Below, piece by piece: positions 12,401 through 24,036 of a stretch of 64,000 nucleotides of DNA. Origin of the DNA: Costus lasius (taxonomy: Eukaryota; Streptophyta; Magnoliopsida; Zingiberales; Costaceae). The translations under genes were made by a program, and so were the position numbers. The stretch spans positions 48,884,596-48,948,595 of the forward strand of contig CM050454.1 of NCBI GenBank assembly GCA_027563935.2, given 5' to 3'. The number at the start of each line of letters is the position of its first letter. Position 1 is the stretch's first letter. The notes below the pieces were generated by a model, which was given only the letters and a program-made list of their open reading frames with translations, was not told where the DNA came from and searched no databases.

Positions 12401-13034
12401 GTGACATCGCACCATACCTTCTCTCGATACTCACTGAACCCATTCGAAACATGGCTGTGATGGGTAACCGGGAGATTCGAGGCATCAACCCTAGCAATGG
12501 AGTAGGGCTTGGGATGGGGTTCCAAGGGGAGACCGAACCTAGTGATAGCCAACCTAGACACAATGTTGTGGCTATTGCCTCCGTCAATCACTATCTTGCA
12601 CGAATGTCCACTACACTTTATGTAAGTGTAGAAGAGACTCATGCGTCTCCAATCTTCAGCAAGGGATAGCTACATGAAAGTGCAGCGAACAACAACTAAG
12701 GTCGGGTGGATGGCCTCATCCTCACTAGTATAACACTCAGCATCATGGGAAGTAGTTGGGGATTCACTCGTGAAGCACACAAGTGTAGCAGGGGAGTGAC
12801 GTTCCTTGCCCACAAGTAGCGAACATCGAGAGCACTCGTGCATGTAATGGCCGGTTTGGTTACAATGGTGACAAGTGACCCATGAGGGTCCACTATTGAT
12901 AGGGCTCTTTCCCTTCTCTTCCCAAGTGGGCCGAGGGGGTGGAGCATCGAGTTGGCTAACTTGTCTAGGACATGGGAGAGACATGGGATTAGTTTGAGTC
13001 AGCAGACTTGCAAAAGGTCCACTAGGGCGATGAA
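9422..13034 (-). pseudogene. gag C-terminus and pol of Gypsy C (many frameshifts)
   Basis: From right to left on the minus strand: zinc knuckle CHHCNQTGHYMHEC (near 12840-12880); protease IVIDGGNSHNIVS, with DGG in place of DSG/DTG (about 12600); reverse transcriptase [19 protein letters not shown] and the catalytic YFDD (about 11500-11850); RNase H region with KAGKENVVVDVLSR; integrase zinc region HAGGTAGHHERDKT...CGTCQHAK; core DLSMDFVLGLP and VNRSLGNLL; and a tail with FEIGEQVLVCVHPEQL (about 9650-9760). The frame shifts repeatedly, including at an 11-base G run near 10158-10170 within integrase. The domain order is that of Ty3/gypsy. I could not confirm a chromodomain. Confidence 0.85.
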
Positions 13035-14757
13035 TGAAAGTCCCCTTCAAGGGGGAGCGAAACCCTAATAGGCGCATGTGTAAAATTTTTCATTTCGGAA
13101 GCTTGGGTTTCAATGATCGCATGTATGTTTCATTGATCAACTTATATAAACTTGCATAGATTGGAAGAGATTCATACCATGGCCATCGCTTGGATGGAGA
13201 TTTGGAAGCAAGAGGACGATGAGGTTCTCCTCCAAAGTGTGCGCACACGAGATGAGACTTAGCCTACTCCTTGTTGCTCCTTGTGCTAGCAAGGCTCCAA
13301 GAATCCTGATCGCTTGAGGGAGAAGAGATGATGTCTCTAGCTTGGCCGAGTCTCTCCTTGTCGTCCACCCTTTCTCCACACGTGAAGACGTCGAGAGGAA
13401 GAGGCAAAAAAGGCGAGAATCGGATGAGTGCTCTCGAACGTGAGGTGAGTTAACTATTTTGGAAAACGCCTCTTCCAAAAATAGTAAAAACTTCACTTCA
13501 TGCGTTCACGCATTCATGAACCATGCGCTCATTCAAGGCAAACCGCCCAAAGCGCCATCAAGCCTTTGAACCATGCGTTCACCTATGTGAACCGGTTCAA
13601 GCCATTCGGTTCAACCCAATTTGGTTCAAAGACCAAATCAAACCAAGCCTTGGTCCAGATCACCTAAAACCCTAAGGTTCATGATCTAACCGTTCATCTC
13701 TTGATGCCCTTGATCTCATCGATCTAGCATCAACTCTCTCGATCGAAGCTTACCGATCTCAAGCCCTAATCAATCAAACATGATCAGACCAGATCTCACT
13801 TACAATCAGAGTTTAAATCCCTTTAAACTGAACCAAAACAATTCAGTCCACACGATCTGACTTAAGTAAGCCATATCATCAAATTGTGCGACCCTGAGGG
13901 TTTCCTTTAAATGTCGGTAATGATAACTTACGTTATCACGATCAGTGAGGGGTATCTAGCAACACATCACTGTCTCCCGATATAAAGGAAAGAGTCTTCC
14001 AAGACTACACCCAAACCACAGCACAAGTGTGAATCTATTTCACAAGGCATACTTGTTTCCTTTGCCACTGGATGTTCTTATTGGACAAGCGTGTCAAGCC
14101 TGTAGCTCCAATATGATGAGCATGATTAGATCAGATGAACATAGTCACCTGGGTATGGCCATACACTTTCTCAATCATCTCATCCAGGGGGGCCCCTTTA
14201 GAACATCACACTCCTTAAACAAGGAGACGGCAATCCTGTATCTATCACTAGTGCTCTAACATGACTCATGATCATTATCCAAGATAGTCTATAACCATTA
14301 TGTTTCAAATGATATTGAACTACCTCAAAACAATGACAATCATCATTTAGAAACACAAGTGATCTCAAGTCAGAGGACATTATGCCACTTGTTGCAAACA
14401 AGGATTATTCACATTGTGACAAGCAATTGAATATCCTAGTAGGGTCTGTCCAGTACATCTAATGTACCCATGAGTCTACATCTTATTCCATGCTCGAAGC
14501 ATCCTATAAGATTAGAACACATATTAGTCTCAATCATATCAAGGCTATCTCATGTTCACCAAGATATCTCGACTAAGGACTGCATTGCATGTCAGCCTAG
14601 CTGAACAGCATTGAGACATTATTCAGAAGCACACTTATTGCAGCAGACAATGTAACAAACTGAATAACAACCATGCCTTTATAAACATAAGAGTTTATAC
14701 ATGATACTGAAAGAATCCCAAGGCCTCAAACATTAGCCTTAAGGGCATACCCCAACA
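13035..14757 (-). repeat. Solo LTR of the A/E/F/G Copia family, with ATGAA target duplication
   Basis: 1,723 bp. On the minus strand it runs TGTTGGGGTATGCCC...GGGGACTTTCA, matching the LTR of A end to end. It is flanked by ATGAA at 13030-13034 and ATGAA at 14758-14762, and gag of Gypsy C continues on both sides. This is the expected product of unequal recombination between the two LTRs of a former full element. Confidence 0.95.
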
Positions 14758-14762
14758 ATGAA

Positions 14763-14967
14763 CCGGGGCAGAATTTGGTCGGTGCAACTGAGCCCTAAGG
14801 TCAGCCTCTAGGTCACGGGCTCGTTGAAAAGTGGGGTCAAGATCCTCAACTGGGTAGGCACTGAAGGCCCTCCAAATGTCAGAACGGAGGCCATTCTTAA
14901 AACATGCAAGGGTCAAGGCTGGGTCCTCGGTAATGGCACAACGATGGTGCAGGTCATCAAACTGAGT
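14763..14967 (-). pseudogene. gag fragment of Gypsy C
   Basis: The minus strand encodes a piece with SMTQFDDLHHRC, EDPALTLACFKNGLR and ARDLEADLR. This is the usual retrotransposon gag central domain of Ty3/gypsy elements. It joins the gag part at 13034 when the solo LTR is ignored. It stops near 14967, where an Athila-like LTR end begins. Confidence 0.75.
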
Positions 14968-15009
14968 CATTGACACGTCCCGCAAGTGCACGGTTATGTC
15001 AAAGTAATA
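14968..15009 (-). repeat. Terminal fragment of an Athila-like LTR
   Basis: About 40 bp beginning TGACACGTCCCGCAAGTGCA and followed by GTCAAAGTAATA. It resembles the terminal bases of D's LTR (TGTTGTGTTCGCAAGTTCAC, then CGAAATAATA) but is clearly a different family. It is cut off by the B-type LTR. The call rests on this short similarity only. Confidence 0.45.
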
Positions 15010-16331
15010 TATAGTGATTGATGTACTTTGATGCAACCTAACGCTTCACCATAAAAGGGAAGCAATAATGGTTGTCATTGGGTATGTCATAAGCCGTATG
15101 AGAGATTCAATGTGCCAATAAAGGATTTGCCCCTTCCTTACGGGGAAGATTGATTGACCATGGTGCCCCTATATGGATGACTGAAAGTGTATGGCCATAC
15201 CCAGGTGAGAACCTGATTTAGTCATGCCATATTATTGGGATTAACTAGTGTGACACACTTGCCCAATCTGGACATCAGTTGGCAAAAGGACAAAGCTACA
15301 CTTGTACTTTGTCGCAGTTTTTGGGGATGTCGATAATGACACCATTCTGATGACTTGGTTAGCAATGATGTACTACTAAGTGCCACTCATTGCTTGTGAT
15401 GATTTAGTCATCACTGCCAACGTCTGAAGAACCTACAGGGTCGCACACCTTGACACTCGAGTTCTCATACTGATCATTTAGCCTCTGACACTCAAGTTTT
15501 TGGGGAACTGATGCTTTGAGACTTTTATAGAGGAGATGATATTTTATTTTAGTTCATTGTTGACCACTAGTTGACTCTAGTGGACCACATTTGACCTCTG
15601 TTGGCCTGTGTTGTCAAGATGAGTCAAACAAGGGTCTAGGTGCAAGTTTGGGCTTGGCACTTTAGTCACATGAATAAAATAAAATTATTAATTGGCAAGA
15701 GAATTTTTCTCTTGGCTAATTAATAAGCTTGGGCGCAATTTACAATTAATTGCGTCTGCGGGGATTCGAACCCATGACACTTAATTGTGAATAGGCGCCT
15801 ATGCTCATTATCGCACATGGGAAAGATCTCCAGTGTGCGTCTGGCTCTGCTATTATAAATAGAGAGGCCCACCTGGGAGATTGTTTTGTACCAAACTCTT
15901 CTCTTGTCTCTAGTTGTCGCCTCCCCTCTGATCCTAGGCGTGAGGGTCTAAGAGGTGATAATAAATAAAAGTTTTTCGGCATCAAAGTTTGGGACAAGTG
16001 GCAGTGCTACCCACTCCTTGTCGCCAACACCCCTTCTTCTCCTTGGCGTTGGCGCAAGTTGAGAAGGCTAGAAGCGTGGATCTCATCTTTCGGGGCTAGC
16101 ACCCAGCGCGGAGATTGGAGAGGACTCGAGGAATCCGTGTGTGCGCGATTGCAAAGGGTGGGCCCTTGTGCGTCTTCATCATCGGCCACTCCTAAAAGTT
16201 GCTTGATAAGGTACTGCCCTCTTCACATCCTTTGTATTCTTCATAAGACGGTCCTTATTGTTGAATTAGGAATCTCATTTCGGGTTTGCTTCCACTGTTT
16301 TCGTTTTCTTTTAGCCCGGGGATTCCCAACA
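15010..16331 (+). repeat. B-type Copia LTR, 5'-truncated
   Basis: Plus-strand DNA matching the inner and 3' part of B's LTR. It has the 'CTTTGATGCAACCTAAC' block, the TATGGCCATA module (15186-15208), 'AGAACCTACAGGGTCGCACA', and the terminus CCCGGGGATTCCCAACA at 16331. The first several hundred bases of the LTR are missing and no primer site follows. It is therefore an LTR remnant sitting at the zinc-knuckle end of D's gag. The insert 15720-15800 contains a tRNA-like T-arm sequence (GGGATTCGAACCC), but no tRNA gene. Confidence 0.8.
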
Positions 16332-17263
16332 GTTCCTCCATCCAGGGTTATAAGTATTAGAATTGGGATCATTATTTCTACTTTGATTGTAATTCCCTAC
16401 TGCATTAACTTGTTCAACACCCTAATGAGCAATTACTTTACACTCCTCATAATAGTGTCCATGATTACCACAAATATCACAGATAATAGAAAATGAAACT
16501 ACAGGAGTTTGCATTTAAAAATAATTAAATCTATAGCTCAAAGAATCTACCTTTTCAACCAAGGTGCGCCAGTTATCATTTTCATTCTTACCATGAGGAG
16601 GCCGATATATCACTCCTCTCTCTGTAGTCCATTGATTGTGGTTGAGAACCATCTCTTCAAACAAAGTGAAAATATCTTCAATAGTCTTGGTCATGAAGGC
16701 TCCTCATGTAGCAGCATCAAAAGTTAGACGGGTATTATGAAGTAAACCATTATAAAAAGTATGTATTAAAACCCATTTTTCAAGGCCAAGGTGAGGACAC
16801 TTCCATTGTAACTCGTTGAAACGCTCCCATGCCTCACTAAAAGACTCGCCATCCCGCTGTACAAAGCTTGTAATCTAGTTTCTCAATTGGATTGTCTTGC
16901 TGGGTGGAAAGTACATCATCAAGAAAGCATTAGACAATTGATTCCATGTAGTGAAGGTACCGGTAGGTTGAGATTGCAGCCAAGAATGTGCTTGGTCCCT
17001 GATAGAAAAAGGAAAAATCTAAGTTTTAATACATAACTGGAAACACCATTAATTTTAATAGTATCACATAATTCAAGAAATAAATCAAGATGTTGATTAG
17101 GATCTTCAAGTGGAGTTCCTCTAAACTGATTTTGCTGGATCATAGATAAGAAAGTAGGCTTGATTTCAAAGTTATTAGCCTCTATAACTGGTCTAGCAAT
17201 GCTAAAGTGTAGCTCCTGTGGATTAGGGGTTGCATAGTCCCTAAGTGATCTTCTGTCTGCCAT
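16332..17263 (-). pseudogene. Athila-type gag of element D, truncated
   Basis: The start MADRRSLRDYATPNPQEL at 17263 is followed by SIARPVIEANNFEIKPTFL, GTPLEDPNQHLDLFLELCDTIKINGV. This is the hallmark N-terminal gag of plant Athila elements. The first open stretch is 114 residues and the frame then breaks. Downstream, in other frames, are the family blocks EDIFTLFEEMV...NHNQWTTERG and a zinc knuckle CDICGNHGHYYEEC (16440-16481). The sequence ends at NPGWRN, where the B-type LTR begins. Gag would package element RNA into particles. This copy cannot. Confidence 0.88.
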
Positions 17264-17542
17264 GACTATTTTTTCTTCCTACCTTTCTTCAAATCTGAGT
17301 TTCCTGTGCAATCTAAAAGTTTTGTTAATATCAGGTTCTAAGGGAACTAGAGGTCTTGATCTAAAATTCCTACGCATGCACAAGTAGATAGATCAAATAA
17401 ACTAAAAATATGCATAAAAATACATAAAACATAATTAATCTCAGCTTCAGAAGATTTTTAAAGAAAATAACAAAAATAAAAAATAAAACAAAACCTAGTC
17501 TAGCAATACTATCAAATACTTCAATATTAACAAAAACCAAGG
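17264..17542 (-). other. 5' leader of element D
   Basis: A/T-rich untranslated DNA between the primer site and gag of D. I see no coding or structural feature beyond that. Confidence 0.6.
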
Positions 17543-17560
17543 TCCCCGACAATGGTGCCA
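17543..17560 (-). other. Primer-binding site of element D (tRNA-Asp-like)
   Basis: The minus strand reads TGGCACCATTGTCGGGGA, close to the Athila/Tat site TGGCGCCGTTGCCGGGGA that pairs with tRNA-Asp. It lies six bases inside the LTR end at 17567. Confidence 0.8.
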
Positions 17561-17566
17561 AAAACT

Positions 17567-18440
17567 TGTTGTGTTCGCAAGTTCACAGATACTCGAAATA
17601 ATAAAAAAAGATATCGAACCATAGAGACCTCGTTCGTCGAGTATCGAATAGTTGATTTTTCACTAGCTAGGCAATCAAATATGATATAAGTGAACGATCG
17701 AAAAGTGCATGAAAAGTTAGAGAGAAAAACTGAGACTCGGGTTTCATCCACCTTAATTTCAATGACTAGATATAATTAAATGATCATCAGTTTTTTCTTA
17801 TTATGATAAAGATATAATTTACTTTATAAAGAAATCATCTCGCTTTCGTGCAGACAATTTACAAAGAACCAATCCTCACTTTCGCATAGATTTATTCAAT
17901 GCTAAAGATAAGTAAATCATTGATAAAAAGATTTAAGATCACTTTCATGCATCCAATCTTTATGTCAATCATCTCATGTGAAAACTAAATACTTTTATAC
18001 TTTAAATTCACAGGTTCTTCTTAAGGGTTTCTAACGATCCGATACCTACATTCTTACGATATATTCATGTTTAACTCATTAATTCTCCCTAGATCAGAAT
18101 TATCAACAAGTCAATAAACTTCTAAAATCTAGAAATAAGAACAAACCTAATTTCTTACAATATGTTCCTAAATCTCAATTTTAGGGTTCCAAGTTTTGCA
18201 AGTAACTTTTCAGTCCATATCACAAAAACTCCAATACATGTTGACAATATGAAACTAGAAAGGATTAAAGACAATCATCACTTAAGTAAAATTATAATAA
18301 TAAAAGTATTCCTATCGAAATAAAGATCATCTAGTCATTATGAAATTAAGAGAATTACACCCCAAGCCATGGTTTAGAATGATCAAAAATCGAAGAGAAA
18401 GATAAAGTTTTTCTAAACACAGGGCTGTAATGAAAATTAC
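17567..18440 (-). repeat. 5' LTR of element D, 3' portion
   Basis: This is the half of D's LTR next to the primer site. Its end, TGTTGTGTTCGCAAGTTCAC on the plus strand, matches in reverse complement the end of the Athila solo LTR at 63654. ATTAC at 18436-18440 is the left copy of E's target duplication. Confidence 0.85.
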
Positions 18441-20131
18441 TGGAGGAACCCCTTTCAAGAGGGGGGCGAAAACCCTATTAGGGTGGCGCATAAAATTTTG
18501 CAAGCGGAAGAAGGGCTTTCATAGATCTTTCTATCGCATATGATCAACTTAGATAGATATGAGAAGGATCCATACCGTCGCCATCTCTTGGATGGTGTCT
18601 TGGAAGAAGAAAGCAAAAGAGATCTCCTCCAAAGGTTGTCGCACACAAGAGGAAGAAGGCCTACTTCTTTGGGGCGATTTGTGCTAGCAATGCTCCAAAG
18701 CTTCCTTGATCGTTTGAGGGATGATGTGATGAAAACTTGGCCGAATCCTCTTGACGTCAACCTTCACGCCGCAAGCCGTGAGTCGTCCAATGCCAAGAGC
18801 GAATTAGCGAGAGGAATAGAGAGGAGGCGTTTCAAGTGAACGTGGAAACGTTCCCACTTTGAAAACCGAAAGTTCCCAAAATAGCAAGCCTTGATTACAT
18901 GCGTTATGCGTTCACCAAGTGAACCATGCGCAACTCTCTTCACCCACCTGAACCTTGCGCTCAACTCATGAGCCGGTTCAAGATGTTTGGTTCAATGACC
19001 AAACCAAATCAGCCCAAACATTAAGTCTAGATCGAATTAGACCCTAAGGTCCTAGATCTGACCATTCATCTCCAGATGCTTCTGATCTGATCGATCTAGC
19101 ATCAACACTCTCGATCGAAGCTTACCGATCTCAAGCCCTAATCAATCAAACATGATCAGACCAGATCTCACTTACAATCAGAGTTTAAATCCCTTTAAAC
19201 TGAACCGAAACAATTCAGTCCACACGATCTGACTTAAGTAAGCCATATCATCAAATTGTGCGACCCTGAGGGTTTCCTTTAAATGTCGGTAACGATAACT
19301 TACGTTATCACGATCAGTGAGGGGTATCTAGCAACACATCACTGTCTCCCGATATAAAGGAAAGAGTCTTCCAAGACTACACCCAAAACACAGCTCAAGT
19401 GTGAATCCTTTTCACTAGGCATACATATTTCCTTTGCCACTGGATGTTCTTATTGGACAAGTGTGTCAAGCTTGTAGCTCCAATATGATGAGCATGATTA
19501 GATCAGATGAACACAGTCACCTGGGTATGGCCATACACTTTCTCAATCAGCTCAGCCGGGGGGGCCCCTTTAGAACACCACACTCCTTAAACAAGGAGAC
19601 GGCAATCCTATGTCTATCACTAGTGCCCTAACCTGACTCAAGCTCACCATCCAAGATAGTCTATAACCATTATGTTTCAAATGATATTGAACTACCTCAA
19701 AACAATGACAATCATCATTTAGAAACACAAGTGATCTCAAGTCAGAGGAGATGTGCCACTTGTAGCAAACAAGGATTATTCACATTGTGACAAGCAATTG
19801 AATATCCTAGTAGGGTCTGTCCAGTACATCCAATGTACCCATGAGTCTACATCTTATTCCATGCTCGAAGCATCCTATAAGATTAGAACACATATTAGTC
19901 TCAAGCATATCAAGGCTGTCTCAAGTTCACCAAGATATCTCGACTAAGGACTTAACTGCATGTCAGCCTAGCTGAACAACTTTGAGACATTATTCAGAAG
20001 AACATATATTGCAGCAGACAATGTAGCTTAACTGAATAACAACCATGCCTTTATAAACATAACAGTTTATTACATGATACTGTTACAATCCCAAAGGCCT
20101 CAAACATTAGCCTTAAGGGCATACCCCAACA
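18441..20131 (-). repeat. 3' LTR of Copia E
   Basis: 1,691 bp, ends TG...CA (TGTTGGGG...TTCCTCCA on the minus strand). Same length as its partner at 25862-27552. Confidence 0.95.
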
Positions 20132-20147
20132 ATCTCCCACTTGCACT
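20132..20147 (-). other. Polypurine tract of Copia E
   Basis: The minus strand reads AGTGCAAGTGGGAGAT directly before the 3' LTR, identical to the tract of A, F and G. Confidence 0.8.
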
Positions 20148-20151
20148 TAAT

Positions 20152-23100
20152 CTAATGGTTGAGAAATCTCAAACCCATATTATTACAGTGCTTCTCATGC
20201 TTCTGCTGCGCCAGAGGCTTGGTAAGCGGGTCTGCCAGATTGTCATCTGTATGTACCTTGCAGACTTTGATCTCGCCACGATCTATGATCTCCCGGATCA
20301 AGTGAAACCGTCTCTGTATGTGCTTGGACTTCTGGTGCGACCGTGGTTCCTTTGCTTGTGCGATTGCTCCAGTGTTATCACAGAAGATAACCAAAGGATC
20401 TGCACTCGAAGGAACGACACCAAGTTCTCTCACGAACTTACGAATCCACACTGCCTCCTTGGATGCTTCCGAGGCTGCAACATACTCGGCTTCTGTTGTG
20501 GAATCAGCAACAGTTGACTGTTTGAAACTTTTCCACACCACTGCACCTCCATTCAAGCTAAAAACATAGCCTGATTGCGATCGGAAATCATCATGGTCAG
20601 ACTGGAACGAAGCGTCAGTATATCCTTCAATACTGAGTTCTTCCTGACCACCATATATCAAGAACATATCTTTGGTCCTCCGAAGATATTTCAAGATGTT
20701 CTTGACTGCAATCCAGTGCACCATACCTGGATTACTTTGGAACCGACTGGTCACGCTTAACCCGTAAGCGACGTCTGGGCGAGTACACAACATCGCATAC
20801 ATAATGGATCCAATAGCCGAAGCATAAGGCGTATTGTCCATTTCATCTTTCTCAGTCTGTGTTTGTGGACACTGACTCTTCGAAAGATTCAGACCATGTC
20901 TGACTGGAAGATATCCTCTTTTAGAATTCTCTAAATGAAATCTCTCCAGGACTTTATCGATGTAAGTACTCTGGCACAGCCCGAGAAGCCTCTTAGATCT
21001 ATCCCTGTAGATCTTCACACCTAATACATAGGCTGCTTCTCCTAAATCTTTCATCTGGAAACATTTCCTTAACCATGCCTTAACCGCATGCATTTCAGGA
21101 ATGTCGTTTCCAATGATCAAGATATCATCGACGTAGAGGACTAGGAAAGTAATCACGCTCCCACTAAACCTCTTATATACACACGGGTCATCCTCGTTCT
21201 TGATGAAACCAAATTCAGTGACTGATTCATCAAAACGAATATTCCAGCTTCTTGATGCTTGCTTAAGTCCATAAATGGACTTCTTTAATTTGCATATTTT
21301 ATGACGATCTGATGGATCAGTGAAACCCTCAGGTTGTGTCATGTACACATCCTCATCCAGATTTCCATTCAGGAAAGCTGTTTTCACATCCATCTGCCAG
21401 ATCTCATAATCGTAATATGCTGCTATCACGAAAAGAATCCGAATAGACTTAAACATGGCTACAGGTGAGAAAGTTTCATCATAATCTATCCCGTAGATTT
21501 GTTTGAAACCTTTCGCAACTAGCCTGCCTTTATAGGTAACCACGTTACCATCCATGTCAATCTTCTTCTTGAAGATCCATTTGCAGCCTATAGGGATTAC
21601 TCCCGGAGGCGGATCAACCAAATCCCAGACTTGGTTATCTGACATGGAGTCCATCTCGGCGCGCATAGCTTCAAGCCATCTCGCTGACTCCGGTCCACTG
21701 ACCGCATCCGCATAAGTGAGGGGTTCATCATTATCAATGATGTAGACTCCGTCATAGCGCTCAGGCTGACGACGGATCCTTCCCGATCTTCGCGGTTCCC
21801 GTGATGTCTGAGCCTCAGGTTGTTCAATAACCTATTCTACCGGCTCAGGCTCATCCAACTGCGCTTGACTATTTTGTCCTTCCTCTGGATTCTCTTCCAG
21901 CTTTATTTCTCTCCCACTGGCCTCTTGCAGAAGAAACTCCTTCTCAAGAAATATGGCCGTCCGAGCAACAAAAACCTTGTTCTCTTTGGGATCGTAGAAA
22001 TAATAACCCTTAGTTTCCTTAGGGTAACCGACAAAGATGCATTTCTCAGATCTGCTCTCCAGTTTCCCAGAGGCGAGCTTTTTGACATAAGCCTCGCAGC
22101 CCCAGATCCTGATAAATGTCAAGCTTGGCTGTTTCCCATACCATAATTCATATGGAGTCTTAGAAACTGCCTTGGATGGCACTCGGTTTAGTACCTTTGC
22201 AGCTGTTTCCAGTGCAAACCCCCAAAAGGAGTAAGGTAGAGTAGCCTGACTCATCATAGAACGAACCATATCAAGCAACGTTCTATTTCTCCTCTCGGAC
22301 ACACCATTCCATTGCGGTGGTCCTGGTGGAGTGAGCTGTGAGATAATCCCACACTCCTTTAGATAGTCAGTAAACGCATGACTTAGGTATTCTCCACCTC
22401 GATCTGAGCGAAGTGCCTTGATATTTCGGCCTAGCTGATTTTGTACTTCATTCTTGAACTCTTTGAACTTGTCAAAAGATTCACTCTTATGTTTCATCAG
22501 ATAGACATAACCGTATCTACTGAAATCATCAGTAAAGGTAATGAAGTACTGATAGCCACCTCTGGCATGTTTACTAAATGGCCCACACACATCACTGTGT
22601 ATAAGGTCAAGTAAACCTGAAGCCCTTTGACCTTTGTGAAGAAAAGGTGACTTCGTCATTTTACCCATCAAACAAGCTTTGCATGTATCAATCTCCTCAT
22701 AGGAGAATGATCCCAGCAGTCCATGTTCATGCAACCGCTTAATGCGTTTCTCGTTGATATGGCCTAAACGACTATGCCATAGCAAGGTGCTGTCATCAGC
22801 ATACTTGGCTTTCTTATTATCAATATTTTGTATCGAACATTCCATGTCCAACATGAATAACCCATTGTTAATTGAACCAGTTGCATAAACAATATTATCA
22901 TAAGATAAAACACACTTTGAAATATTGCATTCAAAGGAAAATCCTTTCCTGACAAGAGCAGGAATAGAGATAATATTTTTATTAATACTGGGAACAAAAT
23001 AACAACTGTTTAGTTCCAATACAAGTCCAGATGGCAAAGAAATGAAATAGTCTCCTACAGCAACAGCAGCAACCCGTGCCCCGTTTCCTACTCGTAGGTC

Positions 23101-24036
23101 TACCTCATGCTGTCCCACCTGTCTTCTTCTCTTGAGTTCCTGTACATTTGAACAAATGTGAACTCCACATGCAGTGTCCAACACCCATGAAATAGAAGAA
23201 GATGAAAACATGACTTCAGTCACGAATATACCTGAGCCAGAAGCGATGCTTCCCCTCTTATCTCCTTGGAGCGCTTTACAGTCCTTTTTCCAGTGACCTA
23301 GCTGGCCACTGTGGAAACACCTGTATTCCTTGGACCGCTTTACCTTCTGTTTTAGAGCCTTACTGTAGTTCTTGACCGGGGCCTTGCCCTTCTTCCCCTT
23401 CTTCTTGTTCCTAGAAGGAACCAGTAAGACAGAGGTTGAAGGCTTTCCCTTCAGAGTTTCCTCAGTAGTCAAGAGCATATTGAGCAGCTCTGCCGGAGTA
23501 CAGTCGATTTTGTTCATATTAAAGTTAATAATGAACGCGTCGAATGAAGGCGGGAGAGACTGCAGAATAATATCTACAGCAAGCTCCTGGTTGATGGTAT
23601 GCCCCAGTTTTTCTAGAGCCTCTTTGTGCCCAATCATCTTGAGCACGTGAGCTCCCACTGGGCTCCCTTCAGCCAGTTTGCTCTGAAAGAAGAGCTTCGT
23701 CAGATTATAGCGTTCTGTCCTCGCCTGTGCAGCATACAGCATCTTGAGGTTCGCTATAATTTCTATAGCCGACATATCCTCATGCTGACGCTGCAGCGGT
23801 GGCGTCATAGACGCTAGCATCAGGCAAGCGACATCAATGCTATCATTGACGTGCTTTTCATAGGTTTCCCGAACCGCCCTTGCGGCGTTCGGAGCGGGCT
23901 GCGGCGGTATCGCCGACTCGAGGACATACAGTTTCCTCTCTGCCTTAAGAACAATCTTAAGGTGTCCGTACCAGTCTGAGAAGTTTGGCCCAGCAAACTT
24001 CTCCCTTTCCAGTAGGGATCGCACATTGAAGCTCAT
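20152..24036 (-). pseudogene. Copia E gag-pol polyprotein, one in-frame stop
   Basis: One frame of 3,885 bp runs from ATG (MSFNVRSLLERE) to TAG, the same length as G's. It is broken only by TAG at 21834-21832 (codon 735), where G reads CAG. Domains by residue: UBN2-type gag 1-205; basic linker 209-236; zinc knuckle 240-253, but C-x2-S-x4-H-x4-C with the second Cys changed to Ser; protease WVLDTACG (287-289, DTA); integrase zinc H421/H426/C452/C455; integrase catalytic D482, D545, E581 (D,D35E spacing); reverse transcriptase QMDVKTAFLNG 881-891 and YVDDILIIG from 968; RNase H YTDASFQSD, STTEAEYVA, FCDNTGAIA. The stop falls in the integrase-reverse transcriptase linker. It could be a recent nonsense mutation; programmed readthrough is less likely because G lacks it. 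Confidence 0.93.

Larger units (their letters stand above)
9422..14967 (-). mobile_element. Degenerate Gypsy element C (minus strand), partial
   Basis: A decayed Ty3/gypsy element without recognised LTRs. Minus-strand order, right to left, is gag (14967-14763, continuing 13034-12670), aspartic protease, reverse transcriptase, RNase H and integrase (down to about 9600). It is interrupted by a solo LTR (13035-14757) and abutted by Copia B at 9421. Its pol tail (about 9480-9560) matches the core repeat at 30569-30715 and 61371-61518. Confidence 0.85.

Noticed and set aside
15745..15780. Possible tRNA gene (GGGATTCGAACCC)
   Set aside because: Only a T-arm-like stretch is present. No acceptor stem, A box or anticodon arm can be placed at proper spacing, and it lies within an LTR.
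18540..18839. 99-residue frame repeated at 25961-26260
   Set aside because: It lies inside the paired LTRs of E, with no similarity to known proteins.
20074..20517. 147-residue frame opposite the Copia E polyprotein, with counterparts opposite A, F and G
   Set aside because: It is the antisense shadow of the RNase H region. Its conservation follows from the sense coding sequence.
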